A stretch of 64,000 nt of DNA from Intrasporangium calvum (GTDB lineage: Bacteria; Actinomycetota; Actinomycetes; Actinomycetales; Dermatophilaceae). The position numbers and the translations under genes are program-made. The notes beneath the pieces were generated by a model. It was not told the origin of the DNA. It worked only from the letters and a program-made list of their open reading frames with translations, and searched no databases. Shown one piece after another: positions 1-9,936 of this stretch (position 1 is its first letter; each line of letters opens with the position of its first letter). The stretch spans positions 1 to 64,000 of the forward strand of contig NZ_JAPFQL010000004.1 in assembly GCF_028446585.1 (NCBI RefSeq), read 5' to 3'.

Positions 1-121
1 CGGACCCCCAGGACGAGGCGGCCAGGGCGGCAGCGGCAGCCAGGCCGAGGAACCGCCAGGCGGTGGCCGTGCGGTGCCCGGCGCCCGTGCGATGCGCGGC
101 GGCCCCCGCTGGCTCAGTCAT
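1..121 (-). CDS. N-terminus of a membrane or secreted protein (partial, runs off the left edge)
   Basis: Only about 40 residues are visible. The reading frame opens with an ATG that overlaps the stop of the histidine phosphatase gene (ATGACTGA arrangement), the usual sign of translational coupling in a compact operon. After a short polar, basic stretch (MTEPAGAAAHRTGAGHRT) comes a hydrophobic Ala/Leu-rich run (WRFLGLAAAAALAASSW) that would be a signal peptide or first membrane helix. No family can be named from so little sequence. The coding call rests on the start/stop overlap and the continued open frame. Confidence 0.55.
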   Translation of the reverse strand, partial: MTEPAGAAAHRTGAGHRTATAWRFLGLAAAAALAASSWGS

Positions 122-710
122 GGGTGATGGGTTCGTCTCCCCAGGCGAGGAGGCGCCAACCCGCGTCGGGGTCGCCCTCCAGGGTCACGACGAGCGTGTT
201 GTCGAGGCGCCGGGCGTCGAAGAAGCCCGGGTCGAGGTTCGTGGCTGCCGCCACCCAGACCCGCATGGCCGCGCCGTGGCTCACCGCGACCGCTGACTCG
301 TGCCCGTCGCCCGCGATGCGGCGGATCGCCGCCTCGTAGCGGCTCATGAAGCCGATGCCCGAGTCGCCACCCGGGATCGTGTGCTCCGGGTCGTCGCGCC
401 AGCGCTTCACCGCGTCGACGAACGGCCCCCACTCCGTCGACATCTCGTAGTCCCCCGCCTGGATCTCGCGCAGCCCCGGCAGGACGACGACGTCGAGCCC
501 CAGCGCGGCGGCGAGGGGCTCGGCGGTCTGCTGCGCCCGCAGGAGGTCCGAGACGTAGATCGCCCCGAGGTCCTCGCTGGACAGTCGCTCGGCGAGGTCC
601 TTCGCCTGCTGCTCGCCGGCCTCCGTCAGGTGCAGGCCGGGGACGGCCGTGTCGAGCTGGCGGGCGACGTTGGCGTGTGTCTCACCGTGCCGGACGAGGA
701 AGAGTCGCAC
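114..710 (-). CDS. Histidine phosphatase family protein (phosphoglycerate mutase-like)
   Basis: This is a cytosolic phosphatase of the branch-1 histidine phosphatase superfamily, about 198 residues. The N-terminus reads VRLFLVRHGETHAN, with the phospho-accepting His in the RHGE motif at residues 7-10. The second catalytic His lies in AVAVSHGAAMRVW near residue 150, and the intervening SDLLRAQQTAEPLA segment is typical. The GTG start was chosen because it lies 2 bases after the upstream lipoprotein stop and puts RHGE at the usual distance. An ATG 36 bases further upstream would overlap the lipoprotein gene. The substrate is unknown. It is the middle gene of a lipoprotein-phosphatase-membrane protein run. 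Confidence 0.85.
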   Translation of the reverse strand: MRLFLVRHGETHANVARQLDTAVPGLHLTEAGEQQAKDLAERLSSEDLGAIYVSDLLRAQQTAEPLAAALGLDVVVLPGLREIQAGDYEMSTEWGPFVDAVKRWRDDPEHTIPGGDSGIGFMSRYEAAIRRIAGDGHESAVAVSHGAAMRVWVAAATNLDPGFFDARRLDNTLVVTLEGDPDAGWRLLAWGDEPITHD

Positions 711-712
711 GG

Positions 713-1201
713 TCAGTGGCCCTTTTCGGTGACGCCCGTGAGGCACTGGACGGTGGCCGGGTCGACGTCCTGGCTCGTGTAGAAGGCGGCCGCCTCCACC
801 GGCACCGTCTCATTGGGCGGGACGGCGAGGTCCACCTCGTGGACGGTGAGTACATCGAGGTCAGTGGTGGAGACGAGGGAGATCGCGACCCCGATGTCGA
901 GCTGCTCGGCGGTCGTGTTGGCGAACGAACCCGCATAGCTCCACACGCCGCCGCTCTGCTCGCACGACTGCGTCGTCAGCATCGCCTCGAGGTCGAACGC
1001 GCCGCCCGGCACGGCCTCGGACGGGTCCGCGGACGGTGCACCCGTCTCGTAGGGCGTGATCGTCGGCTGGATCGGGACGCTGACCGTGCCATCGTCCGTG
1101 GGCGCCACCTCCGGCTGACCACAGCCAGCCAACCCCACGAGGGAGGTGACCACGAGAGCCAGCCCAGCGGCATACGTCAAAGGTCTGCGCACGACGCCCA
1201 T
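713..1201 (-). CDS. Putative lipoprotein, function unknown
   Basis: A 162-residue protein with a basic start, a hydrophobic core and a lipobox ending in LVGLAGC at about residues 21-27, so it is expected to be processed by signal peptidase II and anchored on the outer face of the membrane. A Pro/Asp/Thr linker follows, then a compact domain (about residues 65-155) with two Cys. That domain resembles the immunoglobulin-like folds of many actinobacterial lipoproteins, but I do not recognise a family. The start region carries one copy of the GTATGCCGCTG repeat, read here as TYAAG. Confidence 0.75.
   Translation of the reverse strand: MGVVRRPLTYAAGLALVVTSLVGLAGCGQPEVAPTDDGTVSVPIQPTITPYETGAPSADPSEAVPGGAFDLEAMLTTQSCEQSGGVWSYAGSFANTTAEQLDIGVAISLVSTTDLDVLTVHEVDLAVPPNETVPVEAAAFYTSQDVDPATVQCLTGVTEKGH
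1165..1175 (-). repeat. GTATGCCGCTG dispersed element, copy 1
   Basis: Exact core on the minus strand inside the lipoprotein signal sequence. It continues as GGCTGGCTCTC, matching the extended consensus. Confidence 0.8.
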
Positions 1202-1273
1202 TCTGCCCTGTTCGCTCCCACGGCATCGGGGACACCTGACGGACCTTCACCGAGTGCTCGACGGAGCAGGTGC

Positions 1274-1300
1274 CGTATGCCGCTGGGCCGGCTCCCAGCC
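1274..1300 (+). repeat. GTATGCCGCTG dispersed element, copy 2 (intergenic)
   Basis: Full-length copy between the lipoprotein gene and the end of the ECF gene. The core is followed by GGCCGGCTCCCAGCC, and CTGGG/CCCAG can pair as a small hairpin. Confidence 0.85.
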
Positions 1301-1309
1301 CACGGTGCC

Positions 1310-3682
1310 TCAGGCAGGCAGGAAGAAACGCGCGGCGAACCCTGCGATGACGATGACCAGCCCGGCCACGAGGGCCAAGGTGTCAGCGAGCCGCCACGGC
1401 GCATCGCGCGCCCAGGTCCGTCGGCGCGCCTCGGCGAAGCCGCGGGCATCCATGGCGAGGGCGAGGTTGGCCGCCTGCCCCAGGGCGCCGACGAGGAGGC
1501 CGCCGGTCACCACGACCGCCTCTCGGATCCTCGGCACGACTCCCCGGTCGGCGCGGATGCCACGCACGCGACGAGTCTTCATCAGCTCGTCCCACAGGGC
1601 GTCGAAGGACTGGACCCGCTGCAGGGCAGCGGTGGCCGCGACGACCGGCCTGGCGGGCAGCCGCAGTCGCTGGGCCAGCTGGTCACCGAGGCGTTCGGGG
1701 TCGAGGTAGCCCACGACGAAGGCCGAGGGGACCACGAGGCACAGGACGCGTAGGCCGGCGCCCGCGGCGACCTCGAGGTCGCGTCCACCGAGGAGCCAGG
1801 CCGACCACGCGACACCGACGACCGCGAGCCCCGCGGGGGCGAGGCGGGTCAGGACGCCGCGGACTCGCCCGACCGGCCGCCGGCCAGAGCCGGGAGCGAG
1901 CAGGCCGATCACCCCGAGGAGCAGCTCCACGCCGAGGACTGCCAACCCCTGGCGCCAGGACTCCAACAGCGCCGGGAGCGGGAGGACGCTCAGACCCACC
2001 GCGAGCAGCGCCAGAGGGCCCACTCTCGCCACCAGGGGCCGCCGTTCTGGTGTCGCCGGTGGCGGGGAGGGTGGGGGCGCCGTGAGGCGGAGCGTCTCGT
2101 CGGCCCGGCCGATGGCCCCGTCGTCGTGGGTTGTCACCACCAGCGCGGCGCCCTCGTCCCGGGACGCCTCCAGGATCCCCATGACGGCGGCCCAGGTCAG
2201 GCGGTCCTGGCCCACGGTGGGCTCATCCGCCAGAACGAGCGCCGGTGAGTGCAGGACTGCCGAGGCGACGGCGAGCCGGCGTTGCTCACCGCCGGACAGG
2301 TGCCGAGGGTCCGCCGCGCCGAGGCCGGTGAGCCCGAGAGCCGCGAGCACCTCGTCCGCCCGCCGCTCGCTCAGCTCGGGGTCGAGGCCGAGAGCCCGCG
2401 GCGTCGTGAGCACGTCGTCGCGCACGGTGCGTCCGACCACGGCCGAGGCGGACCGCTGCGGAACCCACGCCACGACGCGCGCCAGGTCCGTCGAGGACCA
2501 CTCATGTGGCGGCTCGACGCGGCCCTTGGCGTCGAGGGCGCCGGCCGAGCCGCCCGGAGTCAGCGGAAGGGCGAAGTCGACGCGGCCCGATGCCGGCGCG
2601 GTGAGGCCGCCCAAGGCGCCCATGAGGGATGTCTTGCCGGATCCGCTCGGCCCCACGAGCGCCACGACGCAGCCGGCCCGCACGTCGAGGTCGACGCTGC
2701 TCACGGCCGTCGTCGTGCGGCTCTCGGCGCCCAGGCGACGGGTGCGGTGCTCGACCGTGACGTCCCGCGCGGCCAGGACGACCTCGCCTCGGCCGACGCT
2801 GCCCGCCCCGGCACTGTCGCCCGGCCACGGCGTCAGCTCGATCTCGAGCGGCTCGGGCTCCGGAAAGCCGGGGACCCAGATCCCCTCGGCGGCCAACCTG
2901 CTGCCGTGCTCACGCAGGACACTTCGCGGCGGCCCGTCGGCCACGATCGTGCCGTCCGCGCCGAGCACGACGAGCCGGTCCACCAGCTCGACCCAGCCGG
3001 TGAGCCGGTGCTCGACGACGAGCAGCGTCAGCCCCCTGCGGCGGGTCACGGTGTCGACCAGGCTGCGCACGGAGGCTGCCGTGAGAGCGTCGAGCATCGC
3101 CGTCGGCTCGTCGAGCAGCAGCACCCGGGGCTCCATGGCGAGCGCGCCGGCGAGCGCGAGCCGCTGCGACTCGCCACCGCTCAGCGCACCAGGTGGACTG
3201 CCCTCGTCCATCGTCAGGCCGACCTCCGCCAGCGTCGCAGCGACGCGGGGAGGCATGTCCCCGCGGGGCAGCTCGACGTTCTCGAGTCCGAAGGCGACGT
3301 CGCGGCCGATCGTCGACGCCACCACTCCTGCCCCGGGGTCCTGCAGGACCAGCCCAACGGAGCCGGGGCGGTCCTGCGGCGCTTCGCCGCCGACGCTGAC
3401 GGACCCCGCGAGGTCGCCCGAGTCCGCGGTGAGCAGCAGCCCGGCGATGGCCCGGAGCAGCGTCGACTTGCCGGAGCCGCTCGGCCCGGCGAGCAGGACG
3501 CGCTCGCCGGGCTCGACGGTCAGGTCGAAGCCGGCCAGAACCGGTCGGCTCCGGCCGTAGGGGCGCCACGTGAGGTCCGCGACGCGAACGGCGGCCCCGG
3601 CCTGCGCCGAAGCGCGCTCGGCTCCGCCCTGCGTCGAGGTCGTCGCAGAGCGGGCTCCGGGCCGGGGCTCCGTCGTGGGCAT
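1310..3682 (-). CDS. ECF transporter energising protein: two fused ATPases plus EcfT (YkoD-YkoC fusion)
   Basis: This 790-residue fusion carries all energy-coupling parts of an ECF vitamin importer. The first ATPase has Walker A GPSGSGKST at about residues 66-74 and signature LSGGESQRLALA near 165. The second has GPSGSGKTS near 340 and signature LSGGEQRRLAVA near 460. From about residue 550 the chain becomes hydrophobic with several membrane helices and contains the MDARGF segment typical of EcfT subunits. In Bacillus the equivalent YkoD (double ATPase) and YkoC are separate proteins. The gene starts 16 bases after the ykoE stop, downstream of a TPP riboswitch, so the likely cargo is the thiamine precursor hydroxymethylpyrimidine or a related pyrimidine. 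Confidence 0.88.
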   Translation of the reverse strand: MPTTEPRPGARSATTSTQGGAERASAQAGAAVRVADLTWRPYGRSRPVLAGFDLTVEPGERVLLAGPSGSGKSTLLRAIAGLLLTADSGDLAGSVSVGGEAPQDRPGSVGLVLQDPGAGVVASTIGRDVAFGLENVELPRGDMPPRVAATLAEVGLTMDEGSPPGALSGGESQRLALAGALAMEPRVLLLDEPTAMLDALTAASVRSLVDTVTRRRGLTLLVVEHRLTGWVELVDRLVVLGADGTIVADGPPRSVLREHGSRLAAEGIWVPGFPEPEPLEIELTPWPGDSAGAGSVGRGEVVLAARDVTVEHRTRRLGAESRTTTAVSSVDLDVRAGCVVALVGPSGSGKTSLMGALGGLTAPASGRVDFALPLTPGGSAGALDAKGRVEPPHEWSSTDLARVVAWVPQRSASAVVGRTVRDDVLTTPRALGLDPELSERRADEVLAALGLTGLGAADPRHLSGGEQRRLAVASAVLHSPALVLADEPTVGQDRLTWAAVMGILEASRDEGAALVVTTHDDGAIGRADETLRLTAPPPSPPPATPERRPLVARVGPLALLAVGLSVLPLPALLESWRQGLAVLGVELLLGVIGLLAPGSGRRPVGRVRGVLTRLAPAGLAVVGVAWSAWLLGGRDLEVAAGAGLRVLCLVVPSAFVVGYLDPERLGDQLAQRLRLPARPVVAATAALQRVQSFDALWDELMKTRRVRGIRADRGVVPRIREAVVVTGGLLVGALGQAANLALAMDARGFAEARRRTWARDAPWRLADTLALVAGLVIVIAGFAARFFLPA

Positions 3683-3698
3683 GGCTCTGGCGTGCCCG

Positions 3699-4334
3699 TC
3701 AGACCGCGTGACGCTCCCTGACCTCCTGGCCCGGCGGGAAGGCGTTGAGGGCCCCCGCTGAGGCCAACCCGCGAGTCAGGGCGACGGAGACGATCGAGCC
3801 GAAGACGGCGACCGAGGCGCCGAAGAGGAACAGGTAGGCGACCTTGTAGCCCAGGTCCCACTCCTGGTACCAGGAGTACCACTCGTAGACGGCCTCGAAC
3901 GCGCCGCCGAGGAAGCCGCCGAGGAGCAGCGGCCCCCACCGGAAGGTCGCGTAGGCGAAGGCCGCGAAGCCGAGCTCGACGCCGAGGCCCTGGACGAGGC
4001 CCGAGACGAGCGTGGTGATGCCCCACTGGGTGCCGATCAGCGCGGACACCACCGCGGCGAGCAGCTCGGTGAACACGGCGGCGCCGGGCCGGCGGATGAC
4101 GAGCATGCCGACGATGCCGGCGACGAGCCAGGGCCAGTTGAGGAGCGCGGAGAGCGGCGGGAACCCCGCCGAGATGACGTTGGACGGCGTCTCGTAGACC
4201 AGCCCCCAGGCCCAGTAGGCGACGCCGAAGGCGACGCCGAGGAAGGCGCAGGTGAGCAGGTCGATGGTCCGCCAGCGCGGCAGCGGTCCGGACGCGCGGA
4301 TCTCGTCGGGCCGGACCGAGTTGGATGTGGTCAT
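3699..4334 (-). CDS. ykoE: ECF transporter substrate-binding S component, YkoE family
   Basis: A 211-residue polytopic membrane protein with about six predicted helices. It matches the YkoE S-component family, which binds the thiamine precursor hydroxymethylpyrimidine (family knowledge). Recognisable segments are FGVAYWAWGLVY near residue 36 and aromatic-rich FEAVYEWYSWYQEWDLGYK near 145. An SD-like GGGAG lies about 10 bases before the ATG. The TPP riboswitch in its leader and the adjacent ATPase/EcfT fusion make the assignment to thiamine-related uptake firm, although the exact ligand is not proven by sequence. Confidence 0.88.
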   Translation of the reverse strand: MTTSNSVRPDEIRASGPLPRWRTIDLLTCAFLGVAFGVAYWAWGLVYETPSNVISAGFPPLSALLNWPWLVAGIVGMLVIRRPGAAVFTELLAAVVSALIGTQWGITTLVSGLVQGLGVELGFAAFAYATFRWGPLLLGGFLGGAFEAVYEWYSWYQEWDLGYKVAYLFLFGASVAVFGSIVSVALTRGLASAGALNAFPPGQEVRERHAV

Positions 4335-4467
4335 GATGAGTGACTCCCGTGGTGTCCTTGGAGATGGTGGAGACCTCGGGGAGGGCGACCAACGATCTCC
4401 GTCAGTGCATGGCCGTCGAGCTGATGCGCCATGAGATGACGGAGCGCGTGGGTGTCCTGAGAATTAC

Positions 4468-4563
4468 CGACTCCCTTCGCCGGTGCTAACCGGAGCAGGT
4501 TCGAGGGTCTGCGGCCTCACGCGTCTGGTGGGCCGCACTCTCAGCGCTACTGCGCTCCCCTGT
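4468..4563 (-). promoter_or_regulatory. TPP riboswitch (THI element)
   Basis: Read on the minus strand, the leader of ykoE contains GCGCTGAGAGTGCGG, a pyrophosphate-side helix, then CTCGAACCTGCTCCGG and CACCGGCGAAGGGAGTC. The conserved CUGAGA, ACCC...GAACCUG and CGAAGGGA blocks of the TPP aptamer are all present and in order. About 130 bases separate it from the ykoE ATG. Thiamine pyrophosphate binding should repress the uptake operon. Confidence 0.95.
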
Positions 4564-4620
4564 CGTGAATAGGGTGGTGCTGTTCAGTTTTCAGCCCGAC
4601 TCTACCCCCACCGCCGTGGG

Positions 4621-4632
4621 TACAGTCACACC
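4621..4632 (+). promoter_or_regulatory. Leaderless -10 box for the DUF4235 gene
   Basis: TACAGT followed by exactly 6 bases and then ATG. No Shine-Dalgarno sequence is present, so transcription probably begins at the A of the start codon. Confidence 0.5.
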
Positions 4633-5061
4633 ATGGCCAAGGCGAGCAAAGCGGCGAAGCATGACGTGACAACCCCCGACGAGGACCAGCACTCACCCCT
4701 CGGCGGACTCGCGTGGAAGGCGATCACCGTCACGTCGACGGTTGTTGCGACGAAGCTCGCCACCACCGTCGCCTCGAAGGGGTGGAAGCTCGCGACCGGC
4801 AAGCCGGTCCCGGTGCGGGGCGACTACGACAACGAGAAGACCCGTGACGTCATCGCCTTCACCGCGCTCTCCGGGATGATCATGGCCGGCACCAAGGTCG
4901 CCGCCGAGCGCAAGGCGGCGGAGTACTACCGCCAGTCCACCGGACACCTCCCCAAGGCGCTCGAGCACACGAAGCTGACGCGCAAGGAGAAGAAGGCGCA
5001 CAAGAAGCTCGAGAAGGCGACGGCCAAGGCCGAGAAGAGCGCCAAGAGGCTCGCCTCCTGA
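4633..5061 (+). CDS. DUF4235 family small membrane protein
   Basis: A 142-residue protein with a short hydrophilic N-terminus, the conserved WKAITVTSTVVATKLATTVASKGWK-type block (about residues 28-52), a second hydrophobic segment near 75-90 and a Lys-rich C-terminal tail (about 108-140). This matches the DUF4235 family of actinobacterial proteins, for which no function is known. The start is supported by a TACAGT -10 box 6 bases upstream (leaderless). It sits alone between the riboswitch operon on the other strand and the beta-CASP nuclease gene. Confidence 0.8.
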   Translation: MAKASKAAKHDVTTPDEDQHSPLGGLAWKAITVTSTVVATKLATTVASKGWKLATGKPVPVRGDYDNEKTRDVIAFTALSGMIMAGTKVAAERKAAEYYRQSTGHLPKALEHTKLTRKEKKAHKKLEKATAKAEKSAKRLAS

Positions 5062-5122
5062 CTCCTGCGCCACATTCCGGCGCCCACCCAGGTCGTGCGC
5101 GACACGATGGACGAGGGTGGTG

Positions 5123-6532
5123 ATGACGGTGCAGCAGGCACGGGCCGCGAGCGCGCTGACCTTCCTCGGGGCCGCGGGGACAGTCACGGGAAGCAAGTTC
5201 CTCCTGGAGGCGGGAGGCCGGCGGGTCCTCGTCGATTGTGGCCTCTTCCAGGGCGAGCGACAGTGGCGGCGGCTCAACTGGGACCCACCGCCGGTGGACC
5301 CCGCGACGATCGATGCGGTGGTCCTCTCCCACGCCCACCTCGACCACTGCGGCTACCTGCCGCGACTCGTGCGCGACGGCTACTCAGGGCCGGTGCACTG
5401 CACGGCCGGGACGGCGGAGCTCGCCCGGATCGTCCTGCGGGACAGCGCCTTCCTCCAGGAGGAGGAGGCAGCCAACGCGGCGACCTACGGGTGGTCGCGC
5501 CATGCCGAGCCGCGCCCGCTCTACACGACCCAGGACGCCGAGCGGGCCATCGAGCTCCTGACGCCGTGCGGCCCCGAGCGGCTGCTGCACCTCGGTGGCC
5601 CGGACGCACCGGAGTCCATCGACGTCCGGCTGCTCCGCGCCGGCCACATCCTCGGCTCGGTGAGCCTCCACGTCACGACCGGGGACTCGACCGTCCTCTT
5701 CTCGGGTGACCTGGGACGGCCGCAGCACCCGATCCTGCACGGGAGGGAGCCCTCCCCCGCGGCCCGCACCGTGGTCCTCGAGTCGACGTACGGAGACCGA
5801 GCACATCCGGAGGTCGACCCGTCCCATGCCGTGATGGCCGCGGCGATCCGACGCACGATCGGCCGCGGCGGCTCGGTCGTCATCCCGGCCTTTGCCGTCG
5901 ACCGCACGGAGGTCGTGCTGCTCGCCCTGGCTGACCTGCTCGCTCGGGGTGACATCCCGGACGTCCCGGTCTGGGTGGACAGCCCGATGGCCCTGGCCAC
6001 CCTCGACGTCTACCGCGACCCCGCCCACCGCGACGAGGTGAGGAGCGACGTCCTCGAGGCGATCAAGGGGATGCGCCAGCTGCGCACCGCCCGGACCGCA
6101 GAGGAGTCGATGCGGCTCAACACACCCGGCACCCCGAGCATCATCGTGTCCGCCTCGGGCATGGCCACGGGGGGCCGGGTGGTCCACCATCTGCGCCACC
6201 TGCTCCCCGGCGAGCAGAACCTGATCATGCTCACCGGCTACCAGGCAGCCGGGACTCGCGGTCGGGCCCTGCTCGAGGGAGCGACCGAGCTCAAGATCGC
6301 GGGCCGCTACGTCCGCGTCCGGGCCGAGGTCCTCCAGGTCGAGGACTTCTCGGTGCACGCCGACGCCGACGAGCTGGTCGCCTGGCTCGCGGACCTGCCC
6401 GAACGGCCAGAGACCGTGCACGTCGTGCACGGAGAACCCGAGGCGAGCCGGGTCCTCGCCCGCCGCATCCGCGAGGAGATCGACTGCGCGGTCACCATCC
6501 CGAGGCTGCTCGAGCGGGTCCTGCTCGACTGA
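5123..6532 (+). CDS. MBL-fold RNA metallo-hydrolase with beta-CASP domain
   Basis: About 469 residues. The metallo-beta-lactamase core starts with LTFLGAAGTVTGSKFLLE and carries the zinc ligands in SHAHLDHCGYLPRL near residue 70. The beta-CASP insertion and C-terminal motifs follow: STYGDR (about 220), SASGMATGGR (about 345) and the late His motif FSVHADADEL (about 410). This is the architecture of prokaryotic CPSF73/Ysh1-like RNA nucleases, acting in RNA processing or decay. ATG was preferred over two in-frame GTG codons just upstream because GAGGG lies 5 bases before it. The N-terminus is uncertain by two residues. Confidence 0.88.
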   Translation: MTVQQARAASALTFLGAAGTVTGSKFLLEAGGRRVLVDCGLFQGERQWRRLNWDPPPVDPATIDAVVLSHAHLDHCGYLPRLVRDGYSGPVHCTAGTAELARIVLRDSAFLQEEEAANAATYGWSRHAEPRPLYTTQDAERAIELLTPCGPERLLHLGGPDAPESIDVRLLRAGHILGSVSLHVTTGDSTVLFSGDLGRPQHPILHGREPSPAARTVVLESTYGDRAHPEVDPSHAVMAAAIRRTIGRGGSVVIPAFAVDRTEVVLLALADLLARGDIPDVPVWVDSPMALATLDVYRDPAHRDEVRSDVLEAIKGMRQLRTARTAEESMRLNTPGTPSIIVSASGMATGGRVVHHLRHLLPGEQNLIMLTGYQAAGTRGRALLEGATELKIAGRYVRVRAEVLQVEDFSVHADADELVAWLADLPERPETVHVVHGEPEASRVLARRIREEIDCAVTIPRLLERVLLD

Positions 6533-6700
6533 TCGCCCGGCCCTCAGTCAGTCGTCGCCGAGCGGCCCCGAGTCCCCGCAGGGATGAGGGCCCGGCCTCG
6601 GCCCACGACGTGATCCTCGCGTCACCCCTTCCGGCCGAGGCCCCTCTAGTGGTGTGCTTGGAGGGCAACGAAGCCGGACCGTCTGAGGAGGACCACACTC

Positions 6701-6910
6701 ATGAAGGCAGCCGTCGGAGACCGGATCACCATGGCCGCAGAGCACGTCGGCGAGCGGGTCCGTGAGGGCACGATCCGCGAGGTGCACGGCGAGGACGGGG
6801 CGCCGCCCTACCTCGTCGAGTGGTCGGACGGGCACTCCGGGCTCATCCACCCCGGCCCCGGCTCGGTCCTCAAGTGCGAGCACCAGGAGAGTCACAGCGC
6901 CGGCAGCTGA
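6701..6910 (+). CDS. DUF1918 domain protein
   Basis: A 69-residue protein consisting of a single DUF1918 domain, an SH3-like beta barrel: MKAAVGDRITMAAEHVGE, then EDGAPPYLVEWSDGHSGLI and the terminal HPGPGS. The same domain recurs at the N-terminus of the larger fusion protein beside the DevS/DevR-type pair in this window. A GAGGAG Shine-Dalgarno precedes the ATG. The function is unknown. In actinobacteria such genes often neighbour stress and dormancy genes, which fits its place just upstream of a DosR-like box and ppdK. Confidence 0.85.
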   Translation: MKAAVGDRITMAAEHVGERVREGTIREVHGEDGAPPYLVEWSDGHSGLIHPGPGSVLKCEHQESHSAGS

Positions 6911-6926
6911 GGAGCGTGACGAAGGC

Positions 6927-6944
6927 TCGGGACCAAAGTCCCTA
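6927..6944 (+). promoter_or_regulatory. DosR/DevR-like box upstream of ppdK
   Basis: GGGACCAAAGTCCC has perfect 5-base outer arms (GGGAC/GTCCC) and the 14-base geometry of the mycobacterial DosR box core (GGGACTNNNGNCCC). It lies about 100 bases before the ppdK start. A second, similar box is found beside the DevS/DevR-type genes in this window. Confidence 0.6.
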
Positions 6945-7043
6945 CTGCCCCCTAGGGGTATCCGACGCACGATGCAGGAAGGCGGGACCCCTCGTCAGCC
7001 TGCGATATGAGGCAGGGCCCGCCGTGTAGGCCTGGAGACTGCC

Positions 7044-9788
<2,745 letters not shown>

Positions 9789-9799
9789 CCCCAGGAGGC

Positions 9800-9825
9800 C
9801 GTATGCCGCTGGGCTGGCTCCCAGC
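9800..9825 (+). repeat. GTATGCCGCTG dispersed element, copy 3 (intergenic)
   Basis: Full copy 12 bases after the ppdK stop: core followed by GGCTGGCTCCCAGC. CTGGG and CCCAG can pair. Confidence 0.85.
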
Positions 9826-9833
9826 ACCCGGAC

Positions 9834-9893
9834 GCTCGAGTGGCCCCACTCTCCACAGGCAGGCTGGGGACAGTGGGGCCACTCGAGTTGCGC
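9834..9893. repeat. CTCGAGTGGCCCCAC inverted repeat (single copy)
   Basis: CTCGAGTGGCCCCACT and GTGGGGCCACTCGAG face each other across about 30 bases in the convergent gap between ppdK and the amidase gene. The same word occurs in the 64-base tandem repeat upstream of phoX's 3' end. It could act as a bidirectional terminator. Confidence 0.75.
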
Positions 9894-9936
9894 TGGGTGC
9901 CTGCGCGTGACCCGGCGAGGCCAACCGATCTCCGGA

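Noticed and set aside
6630-6650. GGCCGAGGCCCC as a DosR-like box before the small DUF1918 gene
   Set aside because: It is GC palindromic but mismatches the outer arms at two or more positions. Such words are frequent in this composition.
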